From the NCBI GenBank assembly GCA_018292915.2, contig JACVVK020000491.1, forward strand, positions 2,501-66,500: DNA of 64,000 bases. Direction: 5' to 3'. Source of the DNA: Batillaria attramentaria (Eukaryota > Mollusca > Gastropoda > Batillariidae). Both the position numbers and the translations under genes were made by a program. Shown one piece after another: positions 28,046 through 40,400 of this stretch (position 1 is the stretch's first letter; the number at the start of each line of letters is the position of its first letter). A model generated the notes under the pieces. The model did not search any database. It saw nothing but the letters and a program-made list of their open reading frames with translations, and was not told where the DNA came from.

Positions 28046-29700
28046 GTCACACCGTACTGTGACACCGTGACACACACCGGCAATGATGCGCAACTGATCT
28101 ACGTACACATTGACAGTGACGCAGGCACGACCGTCACATCAGTCATTACTGACTCAGTTGAAATGTAGGTAGGCATCAATGCAAAACTGACGCGGCACAA
28201 GGGAAACTGAACAGGTAGGTAAGTCAGTAGTAGGTAGGTGGATACTGAGGTAGGCAGTTCAGTGAGGGGGGGAGGGGGTGCGGAGGGGGGTGCGGGGGGG
28301 GGAGGGGTGGGTGCGGGGGGTAGGGGGGAGACGAGCCGAGAGAGAGAGAGAGAGAGAGGGTCATGTCCGGCGGGTCAGTTTCAGTGTAACTCAGCTGGGT
28401 TAAATAACTGGCTGATGCGCGACCGTGTTGGAGTGCTGTCAGTTTCTGCTGCTTAAAATTGTGTTTAGCTCTGCATGACTACGTACATCAAGGTCTTCAG
28501 TCAAAGCCTGCGCATGTGGTCACAGTATAACTGATCATGATCACTCAAGTCAAGTTACTACTCAGGCCGAGCTAACACTTTACTAGACTAATGACTGATT
28601 CAGTGCGGCATGTGTCGATCAGTACGGCCTGACTCATTTGTGCTTTTCCCGGCAGCACTGAAGGAAAAAAAAACTGACAACTGAAACACGCTCGTTGACA
28701 ACTGAGGAACCGGCTGAACCGGCTGAGTGGACAGCTGGTTCTGAACAACTTCAGTTGGGCCGGTCAGGGTCAGCGTGTCATCTTACACTGAGTGTGCACA
28801 GAAGCGGTGAATTCTGTCGCATTCACCGGCACAGTACATCATTTTCAACCTGTTTCAAAGTCAAAGCCGAGATTATTGCCTGCACGAGTTTTCTCGCTTG
28901 CGCTGCCGATACACAGAACCGCAGCAAGCATGCCGGTGCTGAGTTATCAGTCATTTGTCCCGGCTCAGGTCTCGGTTAGCCCGTTTTGCGTCAGTACAGA
29001 GGCTAACATCAGTGAGGCCGTTGGTACATTGTCAGAATGCCCCTGCCTATGGCATCCGCCCACATCCCTGTTCCATAAATCAGCCAGCCCAGTGGCCGCG
29101 AGTATCGAACTGAAAACGAAAGTAGCGGGCCACACAGCTCACTTTTAACTGTGACGTCACCACCATTGTGGCAACACTGGCACAACGCTAAACTGACTCA
29201 AAATGCCCACAGGGTTCATTCGAAATATCGGAAAAACCCGAACTAATTTCTCAGAAATCGGGAGCTCACAGTGGCACGTCGAGTCATCACTAAGTGACCA
29301 CTGAGCTGTCAGGAAAACCAAGACCGGCATTTATAGCTTGTTTTTGAGCTCGCAGGACTGAATTCATAGATCAGTGTCAGCCCGGTCCGCGGCAAGAGCA
29401 AAATCACTGAGTACGACTGAGTCGAATAGAGTCAGCCTGTGGCTAGTCAGGTTTTATTCAGTCTTGATGTCAGTGATTCACTGCGGGCAGTCAACGTCTC
29501 GGACTGTCTGAAGATATATCAAGTTGTGGTATACTTCCATCGATGCTTTCAGTGACAACAAGCCGGGCGGGAAAAGGCCGAATCAGTTACCGCTGTAGTC
29601 GACTGATGCCGCGGCTCTGCCGGTTGTGTTGAAGGTTTGTCGGTGTTTTTATTCTACATACACACACCAGAGACATAGATAGGATTCTATGTCTCTGCGC
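26500..29700. other. Long intergenic stretch with few recognisable repeats
   Basis: No gene recognised. Apart from (GA)n at 27803, (CA)n arrays at 27896-28045 and a G-rich block at 28260-28350 I find no SINE or LINE. ACTGA/TCAGT words are strikingly frequent. Promoter or 5' exons of the flanking genes could lie here. Confidence 0.4.
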
Positions 29701-30525
29701 GTGCGCGCGCACACACACACACACACACACCGTCACGCGTGCGCGCAGAATAATATCATGCTGACAATTTGCTGTCTTCCGAGTACTAGTAGTTATCAGT
29801 ATCCTTGCACATTGTGCGAGGTACATTTACCCTCCGACCCCCCCTAAAACCCACAATCCAAGGAGCAGGGGACATCTTTTCATACACATGTACATGTATG
29901 TATGTATTACACTTAAAGGGAGATAATTCACGGATTCGCGCGCTCGTTGGCAGGAAAATACAGGGGCGCCATGATGGTGGTGTTTCCCCGATCAATAAGG
30001 TCCTAATCACGCGTTGTCTTAATTTCCATACCTGCTGTGAGGACGGACGTTTTAAACACAATTTAGAATTCGTCGTTTGTAAAGTAAGTATAAACTTTCC
30101 TACATTGTAATGTTTGGCGCATGTGGACCGAACGCAAAACGGACACATGTCCGGGGCGACTTCAACACGGTTGCTATCACTTTAGTAATAGTACAGCTAA
30201 GCACTGGTTCGAAATCACAACGTAGCACGCATATAACAGTTGCAGGCTTTTTAAAGTTATTAATATTGTTTGAAGGATGTACGTTCGTGTGGCTCAAGAT
30301 ACTTGGGGTCAAATAAACTTCCTGTTGCGTAAATCGTCACAGTTGAGTCATTTTGCGTATTCCCTTTGTACGTACACATACATGTATCATGGTACCAAAC
30401 TGTGGCTCAAATTACATCCTTTATGTTGCGAAGGAACGCACATGTCATTGACATACTTTGTGAGAACTTTTTTGCCGGACAGTTTGTTGTACTTCGCTAA
30501 ACTAGTATGACGTTGATAGAAAGGT
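29700..30525. other. Intergenic sequence, nothing recognised
   Basis: A short CGCGTGCGCGC inverted motif flanks the (CA)n at 29710. No exon or transposon is recognised. Confidence 0.35.
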
Positions 30526-30533
30526 GTTCTTAG

Positions 30534-31147
30534 TAGGGGTGTTCGGTTTTACCGGTTTTCCGGTTAAAATCGGTCCGACTTTCTCACGGTTTGGTAAACC
30601 GGTTTGGCCTGGAAAAAAACGGAAAACCGCGGTTTTTCTAAGGGACATCACTCGTTTTTCAGCCCGTTACAACTAAATACAACTAAATACAAGACACCCT
30701 TCTCCTCCCCCTCCTCCTTATCATCATCATCATCATGTTGTTGTTGTTGTTGTTGTTGGCTGAACAGGGAAACCGGGGTGGCCGAATGGTAGAGCGTTGG
30801 ACTTCCATCTTTCGGGTCGTGAGTTCAGATCCCGGCTAGGGCCAAATATTTGTGCTGGCTTTTTCATCGTTGCCTCGTCTTTGATTTCATCCGTATGTGG
30901 TGGAAAAGTCCGTTTAACTCCCAAAAACCCACCCACCCACCATTGTTGGCTGAACATTTCCAACGCAGGGGTACAGGAAGCCGGAGTGCTAGGAGACCCC
31001 CCTCCCTTTCCCCCCTTCCATCTCTTGTGGAAACGTTAGAAACAATAGATGACGTATACATAGCCGGTTAACCGGTTTTAAACCTCGGTTTTCTATTGGA
31101 AAAACCGGTTAAACCGGTTCGAGAAATCGTACCGGTTCCACCCTCTA
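30534..31147. mobile_element. hAT-type nonautonomous element with nested SINE-1
   Basis: Ends TAGGGGTG and, reversed, TAGAGGGTG. It is flanked by exact 8-bp direct repeats GTTCTTAG (30526-30533, 31148-31155), the hAT hallmark. Subterminal ACCGGTT/AACCGGT motifs are abundant. A SINE-1 interrupts it. Confidence 0.78.
30767..30942 (+). mobile_element. SINE-1, full length, with target-site duplication
   Basis: Exact 14-bp direct repeats TTGTTGGCTGAACA lie at 30753-30766 and 30943-30956. The SINE inserted into the older hAT element. Head, B box and (CCCA)n tail are complete. Confidence 0.87.
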
Positions 31148-31385
31148 GTTCTTAGGTGTGTGCCCTGGTTTTACTTAGTTGATATAGAGAGAACTGCCAG
31201 TATTTCTTCCATTCCCATAATTTGTTTTGATTTACATACATATATATATATGTACACTTCAACAGTTGAAATATCCTGCATCTACTATTAGTAATAGATC
31301 TGAGATCAGATACAGTCATGTATTTACATGTGCTAGACCCTCAGAATCCATGCCAGTGTCATTGTGTGCATGTGTATGTGTATGA

Positions 31386-31805
31386 TAGTGGTGCACCAAA
31401 AAAACTGAAAATGGTTTATACCAGTTTGAATTTTTGGCGGTTTGGTAAACCGCTTTGATTGCTGAACCGCGGTTTGCTCGGCAACTCTCGGGCCATTCCG
31501 GAAACTGCCGAACATGAGGAAAGGGGTATAACTCGAGTATATCAACAATCACAACATGGCAGAAAGTCTGATCGATAATCCAAAGGGGAAGTCCCAAATC
31601 TGGAAGCACTTTGTCGTGAAGGAAGTAGGAGGGAAGGTGGTTGAAGGGGAAGCTGTTTGTAAAGAATGCAAGGCGAAAATCAAACAGTAGCATAAACCAA
31701 GTAATCCTACCATGCGGTACACGCTTAACCAGTTTAAAAAACCTGTTTCGTCTTGAAACTGTGGTTCGTGAACCGGTTTGACTTCTGAACCCGTTTACAG
31801 CACTA
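31386..31805. mobile_element. hAT-type remnant with BED zinc-finger fragment
   Basis: Ends TAGTGGTG and, reversed, TAGTGCTG, with near-identical 8-bp flanks GTGTATGA and GTGTTTGA. ACCGGTTT-type subterminal motifs relate it to 30534-31147. Confidence 0.65.
31555..31689 (+). pseudogene. BED-type zinc finger fragment of a hAT transposase
   Basis: A 44-codon frame contains KSQIWKHFVV and EGEAVCKECKAKI, the first half of a BED finger (aromatic core, CxxC). It stops before the His pair, and most of the transposase is absent. Confidence 0.65.
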
Positions 31806-32743
31806 GTGTTTGACTTGTGTGACCTGATGTGTTTTTGAAGGGGGCATGGGGATGGCGTGGAATAACATTAATAACAGTGATAATATCACTATCAGGAGAG
31901 GACTTTTGTGGTGCCTGTCCTTCAGAAAGCTCTACACTTTCTAAGCTTGGTGGAGGAGTGGGGGGAGGGGTTAGTGGGTGAGTAATCAACAGCGATTGTC
32001 AAATGCGCTCGCCCGCTCGCTTTCGCTACCAAATTTACCGTCGGGCGAGTGAAAGCTCCGGTAGTGGTAGCCCGAATTCTGACAGGAATTCTGACATGAA
32101 TCAGAACCTAGCAGCCACTCCGGCTTCCAGAATTTTTTTCGGGCTGCCAGTTTTGTTCATGGCGGTAGCCCGAATGGCTACCATGGTCCTGACACATTTG
32201 ACGATCGCTGAATCAAGCAAGCCATTTTTTCCATTTACTGTGACAGTGCTCATTTATATATGCAGCTTCAGTGTGTGTACATGTTCATGTGCAGCACTGT
32301 CCAGACCTTTTTAATTAACAAATAAAAGGGACAGAAACCACTTAACTTTCACAAAGGATGACACGGGTCAACGTTTCGGCTTTCGCCTTCCTCAGGATAC
32401 AATTTTCTGAAAGTTAAGTGGTTTCTGTCGCTTTTATTTAACTTGTAACCACTTCGCAGTCATTGCCGTTTCCTTTTCTGTTTTTAATTATAGACTTTTG
32501 TTTTTATTTTTTTGTGCAGGGGCAAGGTGCTTATCTGTCAAATTGTTCCTGCTTTCCACTTACATTGATATAATATACACACACCAGCGCACATCTCGCC
32601 AGGAGGAACGTGTGTTAAGCTCTTACAGTTACACATTGTGAGCACACCAACCAACACAGTTTGCATAAATTCTGCAGCTGTGCATGCCAAGTGCAACAAA
32701 AGCGAGGCAGGAGAGAACAGTAACACTAACAGACTGTGCAAAG
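31806..32743. other. 5' flank of TTC3
   Basis: Contains the 32-bp inverted repeat at 32320-32439. A TTTTTTTGTGCAG acceptor-like site near 32519 could open the 5' UTR exon that leads to the ATG at 32744. No TATA box is assigned. Confidence 0.4.
32320..32439. repeat. Hairpin-forming inverted repeat
   Basis: Arms 32320-32351 and 32408-32439 match at 31 of 32 positions (AAAGTTAAGTGGTTTCTGTC). The loop carries CAACGTTTCGGCTTTCGCC. Confidence 0.75.
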
Positions 32744-32813
32744 ATGAGTGACCTGGACATGCCAGAACTGGTGTCTTCTGATGAGGAGCAGGAGTACTAT
32801 GAAGTGGGCAATG
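32744..32813 (+). CDS. TTC3: TTC3 exon 1 (start codon)
   Basis: AAAGATGAG start context. It encodes 23 residues, MSDLDMPELVSSDEEQ then EYYEVGN, ending AATG|GTAAAG in phase 1. The 3' end of this exon is the seed of the downstream 120-bp array. Confidence 0.85.
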
Positions 32814-35800
32814 GTAAAGTGTGACTTTCTTCGTTCATTTTCTGTAGATTTTAACTTCTCTGTTAACATGAAAAGAAAAGTAGTTTTAAAACAAAGTACT
32901 ATAAAAGAGTGCTATGAAGTGGGCAATGGTAAAGTGTGACTTTCTTCGTTCATTTTCTGTAGATTTTAACTTCTCTGTTAACATGAAAAGAAAGGTAGTT
33001 TTAAAACAAAGTACTACTGTATAAAAGAGTACTATGAAGTGGGCAATGGTAAAGTGTGACTTTCTTTGTTTATTTTCTGTAGATTTTAACTTCTCTGTTA
33101 ACATGAAAAGAAAGGTAGTTTTAAAACAAAGTACTACTGTATAAAAGAGTACTATGAAGTGGGCAATGGTAAAGTGTGACTTTCTTTGTTCATTTTCTGT
33201 AGATTTTAACTTCTCTGTTAACATGAAAAGAAAGGTAGTTTTAAAACAAAGTACTACTGTATAAAAGAGTACTATGAAGTGGGCAATGGTAAAGTGTGAC
33301 TTTCTTTGTTCATTTTCTGTAGATTTTAACTTCTCTGTTAACATGAAAAGAAAGGTAGTTTTAAAACAAAGTACTACTGTATAAAAGAGTGCTATGAAGT
33401 GGGCAATGGTAAAGTGTGACTTTCTTTGTTCATTTTCTGTAGATTTTACCTTCTCTGTTAACATGAAAAGAAAGGTAGTTTTAAAACAAAGTACTACTGT
33501 ATAAAAGAGTACTATGAAGTGGGCAATGGTAAAGTGTGACTTTCTTTGTTTATTTTCTGTAGATTTTAACTTCTCTGTTAACATGAAAAGAAAGGTAGTT
33601 TTAAAACAAAGTACTACTGTATAAAAGAGTACTATGAAGTGGGCAATGGTAAAGTGTGACTTTCTTTGTTCATTTTCTGTAGATTTTAACTTCTCTGTTA
33701 ACATGAAAAGAAAGGTAGTTTTAAAACAAAGTACTACTGTATAAAAGAGTACTATGAAGTGGGCAATGGTAAAGTGTGACTTTCTTTGTTCATTTTCTGT
33801 AGATTTTAACTTCTCTGTTAACATGAAAAGAAAGGTAGTTTTAAAACAAAGTACTACTGTATAAAAGAGTACTATGAAGTGGGCAATGGTAAAGTGTGAC
33901 TTTCTTTGTTCATTTTCTGTAGATTTTAACTTCTCTGTTAACATGAAAAGAAAGGTAGTTTTAAAACAAAGTACTATAAAAGAGTACTATGAAGTGGGCA
34001 ATGGTAAAGTGTGACTTTCTTCTTCATTTTCTGTAGATTTTAACTTCTCTGTTAACATGAAAAGAAAGGTAGTTTTAAAACAAAGTACTACTGTATAAAA
34101 GAGTACTATGAAGTGGGCAATGGTAAAGTGTGACTTTCTTTGTTTATTTTCTGTAGATTTTAACTTCTCTGTTAACATGAAAAGAAAGGTAGTTTTAAAA
34201 CAAAGTACTACTGTATAAAAGAGTACTATGAAGTGGGCAATGGTAAAGTGTGACTTTCTTTGTTTATTTTCTGTAGATTTTAACTTCTCTGTTAACATGA
34301 AAAGAAAGGTAGTTTTAAAACAAAGTTCTATAAAAGAGTACTATGAAGTGGGCAATTTTAAAGTGTGACTTTCTTCTTCATTTTCTGTAGATTTTAACTT
34401 CTCTGTTAACATGAAAAGAAAGGTAGTTTTAAAACAAAGTACTACTGTATAAAAGAGTACTATGAAGTGGGCAATGGTAAAGTGTGACTTTCTTTGTTCA
34501 TTTTCTGTAGATTTTAACTTCTCTGTTAACATGAAAAGAAAGGTAGTTTTAAAACAAAGTACTACTGTATAAAAGAGTACTATGAAGTGGGCAATGGTAA
34601 AGTGTGACTTTCTTTGTTCATTTTCTGTAGATTTTAACTTCTCTGTTAACATGAAAATAAAAGTAGTTTTAAAACAAAGTACTATAAAAGAGTACTATGA
34701 AGTGGGCAATGGTAAAGTGTGACTTTCTTCTTCATTTTCTGTAGATTTTAACTTCTCTGTTAAAATGAAAAGAAAAGTAGTTAAAAAAAAAAAGTTTACA
34801 GTCGTCACTAAACATTAGTTCTTTTGAATTTTTTTTCACTCAGGTGGTTTTAGAATGATGTGAATCAGGCTGCTGTTTAGTCCTTTTAGTTTAGTTTTAT
34901 TATGCATAAATTTCAAAGTGCATTTTATTTTATTATTTTCTGTCATACATCATAATCTCAGATGATACACACTAACACAGGCAATGAAAGAAAAAAGTTA
35001 CTAACTTTATGCATATATTATTAATACATACCTTCTCCTTTTGCGTGAATCAGGCTGCTGCTTAGTCCTTTTAGTTTTATTATACAGTTCAAAGTGCATT
35101 TTATTACTTTCTGCAGGCTGGGGAATTGTCAGTCATTTGGCAGTTTTCAGCCAGATTTCCTATCCTTTCAGCCCAAACAGTCTAAGTTTCAGCCAAAAAA
35201 AAAGGAAGGAGGATAAAGGTTGCACACAGTCATTTATCATTATACATGTAATGCCATACGAGACAGTCGTACTTCATATTTGAAGACTTGTATGTCAGTA
35301 TCAAGGCAGTATTTTACCTTTGGGTGGCGGGAGAGGCTACGAACAGGGTCCGTACAGGTCATGGAATCCTGGAAAAGTCATGGAATTTGGAAATAGCTTT
35401 TCCAGGCCTGGAAAGTCATGAAATTATCTCAAGAGTCATGGAAAGTCATGGAATTTTGGAATTTTATGGAAGCCATTTTGAGCCCAACACTAAACGGTCA
35501 GCTTGATTAAATTACTCTCTGGATAGACCACCAAAAATGCCAACACACTGCCTTCCCATGAGGCTAATGACTAACTCTGAACATTGGTCTTGCTGACTGC
35601 GATAACTCGGATAAGCTCAGAATTTCTACCCTCGCGCGTGTCAGTGTGAAAGAGGGCGAGGAAAGTGTCATGGAAAACAGGAGAGTCGGCCTTGAAAAGT
35701 CATGGAAAAGTCATGAAATTTTGAGACTGTGAACCTGTATGGACCCTGTTAACGAAATGCCTTTAGAAATGCTAAAATTTGATCTCTTAAATGGGGCATC

Positions 35801-37184
35801 GCCCTGTGTTCCCCCAGCAGGGTGCTGCCTCCGCACCCCAGCCTAGGTTTCAGTCTTTTTTTCTTCTCAGCAATTCCCCAGCCTGTTTCTGTCATACATC
35901 TTAATCTCAGATGATACACAGGCAACGAAAGAAAACAATTACAAACTGTATGCATACATACATGTATTCCTCTTTTATTTATTCAAGCAAGTAATACGTG
36001 TGTGTAGTTGGGAAGTTATATTTGTCTACACAACAATGGGTCTGACAAAGGTTGTAAATTATAATCATTGGCTGTTGCGTGTGCTGCGCGAGTGTGTGCG
36101 TGTGACACTTTTATTGTTGCACACACCAGCAAACTGCCATTTTTTGTGGGTCAATATTACAGCTCCTAGAGTGATTTTTCTTCTTCTTCTTTGTCAGTTA
36201 TGTATCATGAGTCAGAGTGATATATGAATGATGTAATCGTGGACCCTCTCATGTTCTTGTAGCCACCAGGTACAGATGAATCATTATTACCAGGGCTGAA
36301 AATCTTCCACCTTTTCCGCCTCTGGCTCAGAATTTTCCTCCCGCCCAAAAGTGTGTTTCCTTCTCTGAAGCATTTAAATTAAAATCATGCTAAAATTGCA
36401 CAGACTAAAGTTTAAAAAAAAAAAAAAAAAAAACGGGGGTAAGGGGGGAGGGGGCATGCCCCTTGGACACCCCTAGCTGAACAGCAGACTCGTGCTCGGG
36501 GCTTAAAGATCTACGCTCCCAACAAAAAGCTTTCCAAAGTGTGAACAATTTTTACAGAGTCAACCATGCAAGCACAGTCAACTCCGTCACAGTTGCAGAG
36601 TTTTCAGCGTCCCTGAAACCCCACTAAAACCCAAGGGCAGCCTGATTTCACAGCTTAGTTTGCGTTTTCAGGTTTTGACACTGAGCGAGAAAGATCGCAA
36701 AGCACTCAACATCCACTAGACACTTTAAGCGATGTGTCTCGCTCACTCACCGAAAGCCAAATAATGTCACGGCAAACTCGTGCTCTCGTTTTATGAGGGT
36801 CCCCGAAGCGCTGAAAACTCTGCAACTGTGACAGAGTTGACTGTGCTTGCACGGTTGACCCTGTAAAATATTTTCACACTTCGGAAAGCTTTGGTGGGAG
36901 CTTAGAAGTTAGATCTTGAACCACCCCGTCAGTATATGCTACACTCTTTTCCCCCTGTTTGAATCATGTACCATTTCACGCCCTGTATGATCTGCTGTGA
37001 CCTGTTCCAGATGAGTATGTACGGAAGTGGATTAAGCTTGGCCCTGAGAAACTGAAGGCAGAAGAGGAGAAGATGATGCTCCAGGCGCTCGGTCCCTTCC
37101 TGTTCGGCTTCGATGTTGTGGCTCCGCATGTTTGGATCCATGCACTGCATGATTCACGAGTCATTCCTTCTTTAAAGAGGTAAT

Positions 37185-37220
<36 letters not shown>

Positions 37221-37423
37221 CTAAAAAAAATTAACCACAAAAAGAAACATTATTTCTCATTCTTTTTATTTATTTATTTATTTATTATTTATTTATTTAT
37301 TTATTTTACTACTTTATTGTCCCTTTTTGGAAATCTGAGCCACTTCCCTTGGGGGAAGCAGGTTGTCTCACCACCCAATACCTATACTGAAAGCCGGATA
37401 ACCCTGAGAGAGAGACCCCCCCT

Positions 37424-37455
<32 letters not shown>

Positions 37456-40400
37456 CGATGAACAGACCGGTAGCGGGGAAAACTGGTATCACATATCTCA
37501 AGCTCGACCTGGACTCAAACCCACGCTTTATCGTTGCGGCAGTGGTGACAGTCATTCAGCAGCACTGCGGCTACATTCACTTTCTTCACACGCTTTCTAT
37601 TAGACCACTGCTCACCCCTTTTATTTATAATATGTTTTATACATATTAACTACAGTATAACGGAAAATAAAATATATATATTATGTAGTACCATTGATAT
37701 TGTTTTATCTGCTTGACAGTTTTCAGCGTCTGCATTTAGTGGAAGACTTCTGTATACTTATGGATGGAAAACTGCAGTTGTTTTCACTGACCAGTAAGTG
37801 ACACTGGCTGTCTCTTTGTTTTCAGTGCCAAACTGACCACTTCTATGGGCGATTCACAGCTGGAAATGATGGAGTTCATGAGAGAAGTTATCAAGAGGAA
37901 CCGAAAAATTGTGGTGAGTATTCACGTGCAGTTACGACAATGATTAGGCTCTTTCCTTGGTCGTTTCTCCTGCTGTCGTTAGGAGTTGGAATCAACTATC
38001 ATAAATCTGGTCATCCAAACCAAGTCAGGTCAAGTTTATTTCCCTCCCTCCGGGAGCACAGGAAAACAAAAAGAGAAAAACTGTAAACCAAAACAAAATC
38101 GAAATCTAGATACAAATGCTCGCACGGACATAATGCCTGCAACTACATTCCTATATTTATACACACCAAAGTCCACACACACACACACGAGCGCACGCGT
38201 GCGCATTCAAACAAGGGTACAAATGCGTATGTACATCAGGGTTGCACATTTAAGTCGGTCCCAGGACATTGACCTATAAAAATTTCAAATGTCCTGTTTT
38301 TCCCACCTCAAGCGGACATTTGTCCTATTACAATTTTTATTGCCACTAAGTGGCCAGGACACTGTGTCCTATCACTTTGCTGTTTCCAGGACACTTTGTC
38401 CTATAGAAGCTGTGGAAAATGTGCAACCCTGGTACATACACGTGCGTAGGCCCAAGGTAATTACAAACGTATGAAAACACATCTGATCAATGCATATGTG
38501 CACAATGTATACATGGATAAACAACGCACACATCAATATGACATACGCATAAATTAAACAAATCGTTATATAGTCCCACATGGTTCATCTGCGAATGATT
38601 ATGTGGCACATGCACTGACATCACGAAAATATGAGAAGTAAACCTTTACAGTTTTTGTTACTGGTCATTTAGCGCTCCAGCAGTGTTGACAAGCTTTTTT
38701 TTTAGTCTTGTGTTTTGTTTTGTTTAATTTGGTGTGAACAGTTGTAAAATTTCAGTAAAATAATCCTTGTCTGGAAAGGAAGACCAGGAATTAGTGGTTG
38801 TATTGAAATTTGTGAATGCTGGTTTCCTTATTTTATTCCTTTAATCCTGCTGTAGTAAACTTCGATTTTCTGAAAAAATCATTGCAGTTAGTATTTCTGC
38901 TACTTTTAGGGGTCCAGTGCTCTAAGTTCTAGGCCGGAATTTCTTCTCAAATGCTTATCCGCCATCAGAATAGTGCAGATCATTGAGAATTTCACCTCTG
39001 TACGGGTCATAATGATTGATTATCTTCCACTGTACACACGTTACGAAGAATGACCATTTTCTGCTGCATGCAAGCCATAATGAACAATTTCTTTCAGGGA
39101 GACGCCGGGGCACTGAGAGATGTTCTGGATATGATCGCCCAGATTGAAAAGAACAGTGTGTCCACGGAGGTGATAGAACCCATCCGGGCCATTGATACAG
39201 CCATGAAGTGGCCTCTCTGTTTTGACGCTTGGTATGTACACTTGTACAGTCGTCGGTGATTTATTTTGTTTGTATTTTTTCCAGAGAAAATGCTTATATA
39301 CTTTCCAAACTTTGAAAGACTGCTTTGCTAAAAAGGTGAGAATTAAACACTTTCTCTTGTTATAAACTTTAAAAAAAAAAAAAGTTTTGGTTTTGTGTGT
39401 GTGAGTGTGTGTGTGTGTGTGCGCGCGCAAGCATTTAACTGTTGTGACTGGGGCTGCTGCTGCCTCAACACTGCCCATACCTGGACCTACATGTAGAGAA
39501 ACCACTCTAGCACACTTCATTGAAGATACGCATGCTTGACATTTTCAGTTCATGATTAAATGGATGTAGGATTCAATTTAGGTGATGCTGAGCCATAGGT
39601 GATGATGCATGGCTGAACGTTTGAATTTGATTGTGCTCTCCCTGTCACGAATGAGTTCCAGGAGAAAGGGAACGTTTGTGCTAGTTTTCCTGTGTTGTGT
39701 TAATCACCAAGAAAGAGTGGGGGGGGGTCTGTGTTTGCAGGAAAGAGCTGAGCAGTGCAAACAAGAAAGGCAGGCCATTCTGCTTGGTTTTCTTCTATAA
39801 AATTGGTAAGTGAAAGGTTGGACTGGAGGTAATCGAGGGGGGGTGAGCGGTGGTCTAATAGGTAGCACGTCGGATTTGGCCGCTGCGCTGCTGAACGGCC
39901 GTCACCAATGTCATGGCGATGAAGTGTGGGGTCGAGCTTGTGATATATGTGATACCGGTTTTTTCTGGGCTGCTCATTGGGGGTTTCTCTCTGGGTGAAC
40001 TGGCTTTCCTCCCCCAGCAAAAATTGTGAGAAAATTTTTTTAATAAGATAGGAATTGGGTGGAGCTGCACCACTGCGACGCGCTTCCTCTGGGGGAAGGA
40101 GCCCAAATTTCCCGAAAGGGACAATAAAGTAGGTTTAAAAAAAAAAAAAAGTTGCTGAAGTAAACAGTGGGGTTACTTCCCATGGACTGTAAGAATGTCA
40201 AACAGACAGACGGACGCTGTTCAATTATTTAGACTTTCCTTCACAGACAGGAGTCGTATGAAACATGATCGGGAGGGTGCTTGTGACCGTGCAAGTACTT
40301 GACCAGGAAAATTGTCATCATTTAATACCATTGCAACTCAAATTGAAAAATTATTGTCGGTGGACAGAAGTTAATTTAATTTTTGAAATTGAATATTCCT

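Noticed and set aside
28792..29148. 118-codon plus-strand open frame
   Set aside because: No recognisable domain, no splice partner, and composition matches the surrounding intergenic sequence.
32886..33944. 352-codon antisense open frame made of a 40-residue repeat
   Set aside because: It is produced by the 120-bp tandem array, whose unit length is divisible by three. The array derives from the TTC3 exon 1 region on the other strand, and there is no start context or homology.
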